DNA from: an uncultured Helicobacter sp.
GTDB lineage: Bacteria > Campylobacterota > Campylobacteria > Campylobacterales > Helicobacteraceae
Direction: 5' to 3'
Assembly: GCA_944326445.1 (NCBI GenBank)
Contig: CALVDZ010000002.1
Span: forward strand, 1 to 64,000
Length of the DNA: 64,000 nucleotides
The notes under the pieces were generated by a model. It searched no databases and was not told where the DNA came from. It saw only the letters and a list, made by a program, of their open reading frames with translations. Position 1 is the first letter of the stretch; each line of letters begins with the position of its first letter. Positions 52,194 through 60,099 of this stretch are shown piece by piece. Position numbers and translations under genes: made by a program.

Positions 52194-53342
52194 ATGAGTA
52201 TCTACCTCGATAATGCCGCCACAAGCTTCCCCAAAGCCCCGGGCGTGAAAGAGGCGGTGTGTGCGTTTATGGAGAGCGTGGGGGCAAGTCCTGGGCGCAG
52301 TGCGCACGCCCTCTCTATAGAATCTGGGCGGATTTTGTATCAGGCACGGCGCGCTCTAGCGGATTTGCTAGGCTTAGAGGATTGCAAAAGGGTGTTTTTC
52401 ACGCACAACGCGACAATGGCGATAAACACGCTTTTGCAAGGCTTTTTGCGCGCAAATGATGTTGTGGTTACCACGCAAATGGAGCACAACGCGCTGATGC
52501 GCCCACTTAATGCGCTCAAAACACGCCTAAACCTTGAGATTAGGCAGATTCCCTGCGCGCAAGATTGCACGCTTGATTTGGAATCTGCTAGGGAATTGCT
52601 AAAGGGCGCGAAGCTCCTAGCCTGCGCGCATATTAATAATGTGAGTGGCGCGATGATCCCCCTAGGGGAGCTTAGCGCACTAGCACGCAGTGAGGGCGTG
52701 GCGTTTTTGCTCGATGGCGCGCAAAGCGTGGGGTGCGTGGATATGCGCAATGTGATGGAACAAGTGGATTTTCTAGCTCTTAGCGCGCACAAGGGGCTTT
52801 TGTCGCCTATGGGCGTGGGGGCGTTGCTAGTGGGCGATAGTGTGGCGTTTAAAGAGCTAGAGCCACTCATCTATGGAGGCACGGGCAGCGCGAGCGAGGA
52901 GGAGATTCAGCCCTTGTTTTTGCCCGATAGGTTTGAGAGTGGCACGCCAAATATGCACGGAATTGCCGGGCTTTGCGCGGGATTAGAGTGGATAGAATCT
53001 AAGGGCGTGCGCGAGATTCACTCCCACGAGCTAGATTTACGCGCGCACCTCACGGAGGGCTTACAGGACATTAAGGGCGTGAGATTCTATAAAGTAGCAA
53101 ATCCCGCAAACGCCACGCTTTCACTAAGTTTTGAAAACAAAAGTATCTCAGAAGTGGCGATGAGGCTTGATAGGGAGTTTGGGATCTGCGTGCGCGCAGG
53201 ATTGCATTGCAATCCCGCCACGCATAGAATCTTAGGCAGTTTCGCACAGGGTGGGAGCGTGCGCCTAAGTGCTGGGGTGTTTAACACACACGAGGAGATA
53301 CAATCCTACCTAGCAGCCCTTAGCGCGATTGCTAAGAGCTAG
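52194..53342 (+). CDS. Cysteine desulfurase-like class V aminotransferase
   Basis: 382 residues from MSIYLDNAATSFPK; an in-frame GTG at 52188 directly follows the preceding stop. PLP lysine in SAHKGLLSPMG near residue 201; Cys in GLHCNPATHR near 341; AHINNVSGAMIP and DGAQSVG are further PLP contacts. The type is distinct from NifS (33610) and resembles the group found next to YedF/SelD, associated with sulfur or selenium delivery. Here the upstream partner appears to be only a remnant. Confidence 0.8.
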   Translation: MSIYLDNAATSFPKAPGVKEAVCAFMESVGASPGRSAHALSIESGRILYQARRALADLLGLEDCKRVFFTHNATMAINTLLQGFLRANDVVVTTQMEHNALMRPLNALKTRLNLEIRQIPCAQDCTLDLESARELLKGAKLLACAHINNVSGAMIPLGELSALARSEGVAFLLDGAQSVGCVDMRNVMEQVDFLALSAHKGLLSPMGVGALLVGDSVAFKELEPLIYGGTGSASEEEIQPLFLPDRFESGTPNMHGIAGLCAGLEWIESKGVREIHSHELDLRAHLTEGLQDIKGVRFYKVANPANATLSLSFENKSISEVAMRLDREFGICVRAGLHCNPATHRILGSFAQGGSVRLSAGVFNTHEEIQSYLAALSAIAKS

Positions 53343-53386
53343 GGGACGCTAGAGATAAAATCTAGCCAAAAGCTAGCACTACCCCA

Positions 53387-54038
53387 TCAAGTCCCGCTTC
53401 TAGTGGCAATAAGCAAAAAGTGCGGATACCAAAGCTTGGGCAGGTAGAAATACTGCACCCCAAAGCCTAGTGCCTCTAGCTCCGCACTCAAGGCTTTGGG
53501 GTAAATGCTACGCACGCGCTCGCCGTTTATGAGCAAATCGTGCATTGCATTGGCGAAATTCCCAAAGCGGTGCGTGGCGTCGATATCCTTTATCACGATA
53601 TAGCGCGCGTGCGGGGCGATCGTGTGCAAAATGCCCTGCCACGACTGAGAATCTAAGTGATGGAGCACATCGCTAGCAAAAAAGAGAATATTAGCGTGGG
53701 AATATGAATCTAGGGATTGTGCGCCTTGGGCGGATTGCGTCGCGTCGCCAAATCGCAGGGAGGATAAATCCGCAAGGCAAGTGATATTTGGGTATGTGGG
53801 AGTTGGCTTGTAAGTCTTATAAAGAGAATCTATTGCAATTACCCCCCCCCCGGACTTGGCTTAGCCTCTTAGCAAAAAACTCGCTCCAAAACAATGTGCC
53901 AGCCCCAAAATCTAGCACACACTCCAAATCCTCCCATCGCACATAGCTATCTAAAAGATTCTTAATCTCCTGTGTGGGGAGGACATAGCCCCTTCCTATC
54001 TTGCGTAATGTATCTAGTGAATGCGTGCCAAAACCCAT
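53387..54038 (-). CDS. Phase-variable SAM-dependent methyltransferase (out of frame here)
   Basis: The N-terminal part from the ATG at 54038 (ACAAGGAG site) has LECVLDFGAGTLFWSEFFAKRL, a class I SAM loop. A 10-C run (10 G on the coding strand, 53842-53851) then shifts the frame to a stop at 53817. The other frame continues as GGGVIAIDSLYKTYKP, LFFASDVLHHLDSQSW and on to the stop at 53387. With 9 or 12 G the protein would be 216 residues. OFF in this copy. It lies downstream of the UbiA-epimerase operon but has its own -10 box, and is probably part of the same surface-glycan system. Confidence 0.75.
53842..53851 (-). repeat. Poly-C (coding G) tract, 10 bases
   Basis: Follows the SAM-binding half of the methyltransferase; frames on the two sides are offset by one base. 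Confidence 0.85.
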
Positions 54039-54067
54039 AAAAACTCCTTGTGTGAAAATAGAATGCC

Positions 54068-54073
54068 ATTATA
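54068..54073 (-). promoter_or_regulatory. -10 box TGCTATAAT
   Basis: TATAAT after TGC on the minus strand, 30 bases before the methyltransferase ATG at 54038. Confidence 0.6.
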
Positions 54074-54096
54074 GCACCTCCCAATTGACGCAGGGC

Positions 54097-55104
54097 TTAG
54101 GGCTTAAGGTTGCGCACATACTCCTCATACGCCTCAAGCAGCATATCACTATCGCTCTCCCTTGGCTGCCACTCCAAAAGCTCCATAGTGCGCGCTATAT
54201 CCACGATGTATTGCTCATCAGCTATCATATACTGCTCCCTATACATTAGCGGTGCGCCAAGAGATTCTAAAAGAGCTAGGAGCGCCTTAACCCCGCGCGC
54301 ATAGGTGGGCACGAGGATAGAGCGAGATCCTGCGTGCGTAATAAGCGTGCCCAAAAGCTCTCTAATGCTTGGGGGATTGTGCGAACCTAGGTTTAGCTCG
54401 GCGTTTGGAATCCCTTTGGCAATCGCGCACACAATAGCCCGCGCACAATCCCGCACGCTTATCATCTGGTAGCAATTCCTGCCACTGCCAATCATCGGCA
54501 CAGGCAGGGAGTGGCGCACGAGCGCAAAGAGCTTGGTTAAAATCCCATATCGCCCAGCTCCCACGATGATACGCGGGCGGAAAATCGTGGCATTTAGCCC
54601 TCGCTCTCGCGCAGCAAAGATGAGGGATTCAGACTCTACCTTGCTACGCCCATACCACCCAAATGGCTTGCGCTGATGGCGGGAATCCACGGGCAAATAT
54701 TGGGGCTTGCCATACACCATATCGGTGCTAAAGTAGATGAGATTTTTGCACCCACACGCGAGCATTGCCTCTAGGACATTATGCGTCCCGCGCACATTGA
54801 CTTCCCTAAAATAGTGCTCCAAATCCCTCGTGGGTGGCTTGGGCGCATAGGCTCTAGCGGCGAGATGTATCACGATATCTTCAGACACAAACTCCACAGG
54901 GCAACCCTGAGTAATATCACACTGTATAAACTCCACCTCATCAGGCAAGTCCTTAGATTTGTGCAAATCTAGGCACACCACTTGGGGCGCGCTAGATTCT
55001 GTAATACTAGATTCTATACCGCCATTAGCAGCGATAGAATCTAAAATCGCCCTAATGGTATAAACGCCCACAAACCCACTGCCACCAATCACGATATAGC
55101 GCAT
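54097..55104 (-). CDS. NAD-dependent epimerase/dehydratase (extended SDR)
   Basis: 335 residues. NAD(P) loop VIGGSGFVGVYT near residue 5; LAARAYAPKPP, YFSTDMVYG and the catalytic WYGRSKVE (YxxxK) near 150. It would epimerise or dehydrate a nucleotide- or lipid-linked sugar. It is the last gene of a compact run of six (58968 down to 54097) that includes a prenyl-phosphate phosphoribosyltransferase-like UbiA protein. A role in converting the lipid-linked sugar is possible, but it is an extended SDR and not the classical SDR type of DprE2. Confidence 0.82.
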   Translation of the reverse strand: MRYIVIGGSGFVGVYTIRAILDSIAANGGIESSITESSAPQVVCLDLHKSKDLPDEVEFIQCDITQGCPVEFVSEDIVIHLAARAYAPKPPTRDLEHYFREVNVRGTHNVLEAMLACGCKNLIYFSTDMVYGKPQYLPVDSRHQRKPFGWYGRSKVESESLIFAARERGLNATIFRPRIIVGAGRYGILTKLFALVRHSLPVPMIGSGRNCYQMISVRDCARAIVCAIAKGIPNAELNLGSHNPPSIRELLGTLITHAGSRSILVPTYARGVKALLALLESLGAPLMYREQYMIADEQYIVDIARTMELLEWQPRESDSDMLLEAYEEYVRNLKP

Positions 55105-55107
55105 AGC

Positions 55108-55470
55108 CTATCCTTTCGCCATCGTGAGGCACACAAGCCCTAGGCATATAAGCGCGATTCCTAGGATTTTTAGCCCCCCTAGCGGCTCGCCAAAGGCAAA
55201 ATACGCCACCACCGCAGAAAACACAAACCCTATGCTAAGAAAGGGATAAGCGACGCTGACATTGACTTTGGCTAGCACGATGAGCCACGAGACTATGCTC
55301 ACTGCATACACGCCCATACCGCCGATGATGTAGGGGTTTAGCACACCGCGCAGGACAAACTCTAAACTCAAACTTAGCTCGCCCAAGCTACTCATACCTT
55401 TTTTGAGCAAAAGCTGCGCGGTAGCATTGAGCAACACAGAGAACAAAATAAGCGGGATAAAAACTATCAT
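55108..55470 (-). CDS. SMR/EamA-type small membrane transporter (ArnE/F-like)
   Basis: 120 residues from the ATG at 55470, four hydrophobic segments: ATAQLLLKKGM in helix 1, PYIIGGMGVYAVSIVSWLIVLAKV, VAYPFLSIGFVFSAV and LGIALICLGLVCL. It resembles half-size EamA flippases that move undecaprenyl-linked sugars. The ATG overlaps the stop of the longest GtrA reading (TGATG) and has its own AAGGAG. It fits a step that turns a polyprenyl-phosphate sugar across the membrane. Confidence 0.75.
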   Translation of the reverse strand: MIVFIPLILFSVLLNATAQLLLKKGMSSLGELSLSLEFVLRGVLNPYIIGGMGVYAVSIVSWLIVLAKVNVSVAYPFLSIGFVFSAVVAYFAFGEPLGGLKILGIALICLGLVCLTMAKG

Positions 55471-56096
55471 CAAAACTCCTTGTGTGTGAGATAAAGTGGA
55501 ATGTGAATCTGAAGCAAGAAAGAAGTGCCAAAAAAGCGAGGGAGATTCTGTAATCGCGTGGCGGGGATAAAGAGTGAGAATCTATAAACGCGCGCAGACA
55601 GGGGCGATGCGCTAGTGCTTTTGCTAAGAAGGCGGATAAAAAGAGATGTGTGATAAAAAATGAAGCAAAAAAGTGGATAAAAATGGGCTAGGTATTGTCT
55701 TTTAAGGAGTGTATTTCCCCCCCCCCCGAGAGTGGTTTTAGAATCTTCTACCTCTCTAAACACCCAAAATTTTTGCAGAGGGTAGGAAAATAGCGGCACA
55801 CTAAGTGCGATACACAAACTCACAAGCACATACGAAAATCCCTGCCCCACAAGCGTGATGAGCTGCCCATAGGCAAAGATGAGGCAAAGCAGCGCGAGGT
55901 ATCTAGGCAGCATCACGCTATGTCTAGCGCGCACGCCAAAGGCGTATCTCATCTGTGCAAAATACCCAAACACAAAACTTGTGAGATTGCCCATAAAGGT
56001 AGCGATATGCGCGCTGCAAACAAGCGCGAGCGCGTTTGCGACGAGATAAAAAATCGCTGTCGCCAAGCAACCTATGAGGATGTATCGCCCTAGCAC
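55470..56096 (-). CDS. GtrA-family protein with phase-variable tail
   Basis: 208 residues in the present frame. The first ~120 residues are a GtrA domain with four membrane segments (YILIGCLATAIFYLVANALAL, SFVFGYFAQMRYAF, FSYPLQKFWVF). GtrA proteins help move polyprenyl-phosphate sugars. An 11-C run (55717-55727) comes just after the domain. In this frame it opens a 70-residue Phe/Arg/Ser-rich tail that does not look like GtrA; in either other frame translation stops within about 12 codons, giving a normal ~140-residue protein. Overlaps the neighbouring genes by a few bases on both sides. Confidence 0.78.
   Translation of the reverse strand: MLGRYILIGCLATAIFYLVANALALVCSAHIATFMGNLTSFVFGYFAQMRYAFGVRARHSVMLPRYLALLCLIFAYGQLITLVGQGFSYVLVSLCIALSVPLFSYPLQKFWVFREVEDSKTTLGGGGNTLLKRQYLAHFYPLFCFIFYHTSLFIRLLSKSTSASPLSARVYRFSLFIPATRLQNLPRFFGTSFLLQIHIPLYLTHKEF
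55717..55727 (-). repeat. Poly-C (coding G) tract, 11 bases
   Basis: At the 3' end of the GtrA domain; decides between a short and a long C-terminal tail. Confidence 0.85.
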
Positions 56097-57283
56097 GCCG
56101 CGCGCCTCTTAGATTCTAAAATCATTACATACATTGCCACCAAAAACGCCGCGATAACAAACACGCAAAAAACCACGCCCATATTCATCGCCCAATGCGT
56201 GCTAAGCTCTGGATTGAAGCGATCAAAGAGGGGCTTAAACACGCTCTGCCCGCGCCACAAAAAGAGTGCCAACACAACCATATAGCACAACTTCCTAACA
56301 CCAAGCGACACAGACGCAAGGCAAATGGCAACAAAAAGCATATAATGATCGTATCCCAAATGTGGCAAGCTAAGGAGTGAAAGCACGATAGAGCCCGCTA
56401 TCACGAGATTATCCCTAGGCTTTAACCTCCACACTAACACCACAAAACTCACATAGACACACACAATCACTAGTGAGAGCATAGAATATGGCGTGCCAAA
56501 AAGCTTTTGGGAGAGACTCATCAAATCACTTGGACCACCAAAAGCACCCTCACGCATATAGTGATAGGCATTGACTTCAGAGAGGAGATGGAGAATCTCA
56601 AAAGGCGAGGTGCCGACTTTAAGTCCAAACAAACACACAAACCCAAATGCCACAAGCGCGCTAGCAAGGACTTCTTTGTAATAGCCACAAAGAAAAAATC
56701 CAAGCAAAATAGGCAAGCCAAAAGAATGCTTGATACACACGAGGCTCAGTCCCAAAACCACAACCCAAGGCTTGTGTCTAAAACGATAGGCTAAACTCAC
56801 GCCAAAGCCCACGATGATGGCACTTTGGGCATTGCCTATGACATTGCCATAAGTGTAGCCTAGCAGCACCAAAACCGACATAAGCCACAAAAAAATCCTC
56901 GGCACGCCCGCGCCATAGAGCAAAACGATAGTCGCGACAAAAAGCGCGATATTGCAAAGCCCAAAGGCGACTTTGGCGCTCTCCCAATCCAAAAACGCAA
57001 AGGGCATCATCAAAAAATACATAAATGGCATATAATTTGGGCCATTTGCCATAAATCTATCTCCTTGTAAGAATGCTAGATAAGGGTTAATAGAATTCCC
57101 CCCCCCCCCCGAAGTCCAAAGCTGCACCGCGGGATACCACTGCATATCCAAACTACTCTCAAGCGCGCCCAAAAAGCTATAATACGAAGCCCTAAGCGCG
57201 AGCAATGCAAAAACTATCCAAAAAACAACATAATAGCGATTATAAAGGCTTATCAAGCCCCCTATTGCCTTACTTTTGTCCAT
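56090..57283 (-). CDS. Membrane glycosyltransferase-like protein (GT87/DUF2029 type), phase-variable, in frame
   Basis: 397 residues from MDKSKAIGGLISLYNR, ATG behind AAGGAG at 57283; the longer reading to 57406 overlaps the upstream gene. About ten membrane segments. The loop after helix 1 (SLDMQWYPAVQLW..NPYLAF) and the PNYMPFMYFLMMPFAF stretch resemble polyprenyl-phosphate-dependent GT-C proteins of the DUF2029/GT87 group. A 13-C tract (57098-57110) encodes four Gly in that first periplasmic loop, in frame (ON). Donor would be a polyprenyl-phosphate sugar from this operon. Confidence 0.75.
   Translation of the reverse strand: MDKSKAIGGLISLYNRYYVVFWIVFALLALRASYYSFLGALESSLDMQWYPAVQLWTSGGGGNSINPYLAFLQGDRFMANGPNYMPFMYFLMMPFAFLDWESAKVAFGLCNIALFVATIVLLYGAGVPRIFLWLMSVLVLLGYTYGNVIGNAQSAIIVGFGVSLAYRFRHKPWVVVLGLSLVCIKHSFGLPILLGFFLCGYYKEVLASALVAFGFVCLFGLKVGTSPFEILHLLSEVNAYHYMREGAFGGPSDLMSLSQKLFGTPYSMLSLVIVCVYVSFVVLVWRLKPRDNLVIAGSIVLSLLSLPHLGYDHYMLFVAICLASVSLGVRKLCYMVVLALFLWRGQSVFKPLFDRFNPELSTHWAMNMGVVFCVFVIAAFLVAMYVMILESKRRAAC
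57098..57110 (-). repeat. Poly-C (coding G) tract, 13 bases
   Basis: The longest tract in the window; early in the GT87-like gene, so a one-base change would remove nearly the whole protein. Confidence 0.87.
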
Positions 57284-58958
57284 ACTCTGCTCCTTTGTGT
57301 GATGTATTAAGATTTTTAAACACGACAAAATCCTCCGTATCAAGGATCTTTTCATACGGCAGCGTGCCAGCTTGCAGCTCTTTGAGTGTGTGCAGGGATT
57401 GCTCAAGATCTTGGCTTATGATATGTGGGCGTTTAGATTCACTAAAAAACGCAGAATCTTTGCGTAAGATGATAAAGTCCTTTGGCACAAAAGGGAATGT
57501 ATGGGGCTTTTTGCTCCACTCCTCATAGACAAAGCCCTCGGGATTTAGTCGTCCATAGGGTCTATAAATGTGCTTTGGCTCTAGCCCAAAGCGCAAATAC
57601 GCAAGTGGCGTATCGATAAGCAATGTAAATGGCGGCTCCATAGCCTCAAAATACGGGGCTAGAAGTGTGGCAAGTTTGTCGGATTGCTCATAAATGGCTT
57701 GCAAGTCGCGTGGGTATTTCTCAAGCACCCGCGCATATGCGTGGTTATAAATCCCACCAAAAATCTCTAAAGCTATAAGCATACTAAATGCCCCCCCCCC
57801 GAGAGCTATTTTGGCAAGTGCTCCCTTGGAGCGCGCCCTAGATTCTGTAAATGCGGCATTTAGGGCAAGCACAAAGGGTATAAAGAGCAAAATCCCAAAG
57901 CAAATCGAGCTAAAGTAATAAACCTCCCAAGCCTTATTGACTTGCACAAAAAGATAGAGCATTGAGATAGCAAAGCTAAGAGCAATGGGGATAAACACAT
58001 CATAGCGCTGCCAATCCTGCCTAGCGCGCCCTAAAAGTATCTGCAACGCCCTAAAGGAGAGCATAGCGCACACAAGCACGAGCACGCAAAACACCACAAG
58101 TGCAAAATAATAAAAATCCACGACTTCAAAGATCTTTTGGGCAATACCCACATCGATATATGAGCCGTGATTGGTGGCATTGCTATTCATATTACCCCTA
58201 AACATACTAAGCCACGCCAAAAAGCCCCTAGGGTGCAAAAGGTAGGGATTGGTAACAATCCACAGCACAAAGATAGCCAGTGTGGCTAGCGCACTCTTTT
58301 TGACAACCTGCAGCAATGTGCGCACGTCAGGACTCGTGGCAAAGAGATAAAAGATATAGCCATACACAAGGGGCAAAAACATCACGGCTTGGAATTTCGC
58401 CGCGCCTAGTGCTAATCCAAAAAGCACAATGCCATAACGATAGAATCTACCAAAGGCAAAGTTGTCCCTGCACAGATAATACACACAGCAAAGCAGCAAG
58501 AGGGCTTGAAAAGTATCGGGCTTAAAGGTATAGCCCACTTTCCAAAAGCCCGGCATAGCCACCGCAAAGACACAGAACAAAAGCGAGAGCTTTGGGCTTA
58601 GATACAGCCGAGCGATTTTGTATATCATCGCAAGCAGCGCGATAGCAAAGAACGCGTTTAGCATTCTAGGAGCATAAATCGCTAGCTCATAATTAGGAAA
58701 AATCTTAAAAGGTAGCACCACGATGAGGTTTGCCACATACCACAAAAATCCGTAGTTATAAAACTCAAAGGCAAAAAATTTTTTAATATCGTGCTCTAGC
58801 AGTGCCTCATACATCTTTTGGAGTTGCAAAAATTGGGGAAACTCATCGCCCATCGTGTATTCCAAAAACTGCACATCGACATACCGCCAATTGATATACG
58901 CAAAGACTCCAAAAACACAAAGTCCCAAAAGCCAAAATGCCACATTAACTCGCCTCAT
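57270..58958 (-). CDS. Membrane glycosyltransferase-like protein (GT39/PMT-type), phase-variable, in frame
   Basis: 562 residues from MRRVNVAFWLLGL. The N-terminal membrane part has the GT-C loop motif YTMGDEFPQF with an acidic pair, then PRMLNAFFAIALL and VGYTFKPDTFQALLLL; about eleven segments in all, with a C-terminal soluble part of about 130 residues. It resembles PMT/ArnT-like enzymes that transfer sugars from polyprenyl phosphate. The 10-C tract (57791-57800) encodes Gly-Gly-Gly in AKIALGGGAFSML, a late membrane segment, in frame (ON). Its stop overlaps the next gene by 14 bases. Confidence 0.75.
   Translation of the reverse strand: MRRVNVAFWLLGLCVFGVFAYINWRYVDVQFLEYTMGDEFPQFLQLQKMYEALLEHDIKKFFAFEFYNYGFLWYVANLIVVLPFKIFPNYELAIYAPRMLNAFFAIALLAMIYKIARLYLSPKLSLLFCVFAVAMPGFWKVGYTFKPDTFQALLLLCCVYYLCRDNFAFGRFYRYGIVLFGLALGAAKFQAVMFLPLVYGYIFYLFATSPDVRTLLQVVKKSALATLAIFVLWIVTNPYLLHPRGFLAWLSMFRGNMNSNATNHGSYIDVGIAQKIFEVVDFYYFALVVFCVLVLVCAMLSFRALQILLGRARQDWQRYDVFIPIALSFAISMLYLFVQVNKAWEVYYFSSICFGILLFIPFVLALNAAFTESRARSKGALAKIALGGGAFSMLIALEIFGGIYNHAYARVLEKYPRDLQAIYEQSDKLATLLAPYFEAMEPPFTLLIDTPLAYLRFGLEPKHIYRPYGRLNPEGFVYEEWSKKPHTFPFVPKDFIILRKDSAFFSESKRPHIISQDLEQSLHTLKELQAGTLPYEKILDTEDFVVFKNLNTSHKGAEYGQK
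57791..57800 (-). repeat. Poly-C (coding G) tract, 10 bases
   Basis: In the last third of the GT39-like gene; slippage would delete the C-terminal soluble part. Confidence 0.85.
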
Positions 58959-58967
58959 ACACACTCC

Positions 58968-59852
58968 TTATACTTTAAAATACACAAGTCCCACAAAGCA
59001 CACAAGCCACAGCAAGATCACGATTTGCAAAAATCTATCGGTAAGTAGGATTTTAGAAGGATTGGAGCTGCGCTCCTGCACAAAGGTAATCTGTAAGTAG
59101 CGAAAGATTCCAAGCAGCACGAACAACGAGGTAAAATACAGCTTATCCGTGCCAAACCTCTGCTCCACCGCCTCATCGATACTATAAAAGATATACGCCA
59201 CCATCACGAGCGAAGCCGACACGCTCATCGCCACATCAAGAAACGCACGATTGTAGGATTCTATATTTTGGCGCATTTTCTGCCCGCTTTTCTCAAGCAG
59301 GACGCAGTCATCGCGCCGCTTAGCCAAAGCCAAAAAGAGTGCTAGAAGAAAGGTAACAATCACAATCCAATGTGAAAGCGGGATAGAGAAGCAAATCGCC
59401 CCAATCCAAAGGCGCAGGATAAAGCCAAGCGCGATGATAAACACATCGACAATCGCGATATTTTTAAGCCAAAGGGAATAGAGGATATTAAGGATTACAT
59501 AAAGAATAACGGGAGAAAAAATCGTGGCAGGAGAGGAACTCATAAGTAATGCCCCCCCCCCGAGTGCTAAAATGAGCATAAGCCAAGCGCCCGCTCTCAC
59601 GCTCACTCTACCGCTTGCGATGGGGCGGTGGCGTTTGGTGGGGTGGAGCCTGTCATAACGCCTATCGATGATATCATTGAGACAATACACGCTACTACAC
59701 ACCAGACTAAAGCCCAAAAACACGCCCACCGCCACGCGATAGTCAATCTCCCACATACCATAAATATTAAAGGCGAAAAACAATGGCACGAAAATAAAGA
59801 GGTTTTTACTCCATTGGTAAGGACGCGCAACGCGCAGCAAATCTCGCAACAT
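58968..59852 (-). CDS. UbiA-family prenyltransferase, DPPR synthase-like, phase-variable, in frame
   Basis: 294 residues from MLRDLLRVARPYQWSKN. UbiA motifs: LNDIIDRRYDRLHPTKR then PIASG (first Asp-rich site, with the HPxKxxRPIASG form of decaprenyl-phosphate phosphoribosyltransferases) and LAKRRDDC (second site); about nine membrane segments. That subgroup attaches phosphoribose to polyprenyl phosphate, the first step to lipid-linked arabinofuranose or ribofuranose. A 10-C tract (59552-59561) encodes Gly-Gly-Gly in ILALGGGALLM, in frame (ON). First gene of the six-gene operon. The start is uncertain: the ribosome site is weak (GAGAAA), and a TTG at 59921 is also in frame. Confidence 0.78.
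   Translation of the reverse strand: MLRDLLRVARPYQWSKNLFIFVPLFFAFNIYGMWEIDYRVAVGVFLGFSLVCSSVYCLNDIIDRRYDRLHPTKRHRPIASGRVSVRAGAWLMLILALGGGALLMSSSPATIFSPVILYVILNILYSLWLKNIAIVDVFIIALGFILRLWIGAICFSIPLSHWIVIVTFLLALFLALAKRRDDCVLLEKSGQKMRQNIESYNRAFLDVAMSVSASLVMVAYIFYSIDEAVEQRFGTDKLYFTSLFVLLGIFRYLQITFVQERSSNPSKILLTDRFLQIVILLWLVCFVGLVYFKV
59552..59561 (-). repeat. Poly-C (coding G) tract, 10 bases
   Basis: In a membrane segment of the UbiA-type enzyme, after the first Asp-rich site; slippage would remove the second site. Confidence 0.85.
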
Positions 59853-60007
59853 AATTTCTCGCTTTTTGGGGTTTGTGGGCGAAGTGTAGCTCACAATCTC
59901 TAAGGCTTTGCTGAAAGCCAACTACACAAGTGCTTGCCTTGTTTGAGCAATAAAATCTATGCAAACGCCACATCGCATTAATGAGGTGGTGGCGTCAAAT
60001 GCGATTT

Positions 60008-60078
60008 GGATTCTAAAATGTAGCGAGCGCGTAAGCGGAGGTATGGGGCTTTGCTCGCATTGCCATACACAAGCTTGC
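60008..60078 (-). repeat. HR-B fragment upstream of the UbiA operon
   Basis: On the minus strand GTATGGCAATGCGAGC..GCCCCATACCTCCGCTTACGCG resembles hairpin 2 and the CTCCGCTTACGCG block of the HR-B copy at 17041-17090, again with altered arms (GTATGG/CCATAC). It lies in the 247-base gap between waaA and the UbiA gene, where the operon promoter should be. Confidence 0.55.
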
Positions 60079-60099
60079 CGCGCAAAACCTGCACTAACA

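Noticed and set aside
53387..53668. Separate 93-residue gene
   Set aside because: Its sequence is the C-terminal half of a methyltransferase whose N-terminal half lies upstream across the C tract at 53842-53851.
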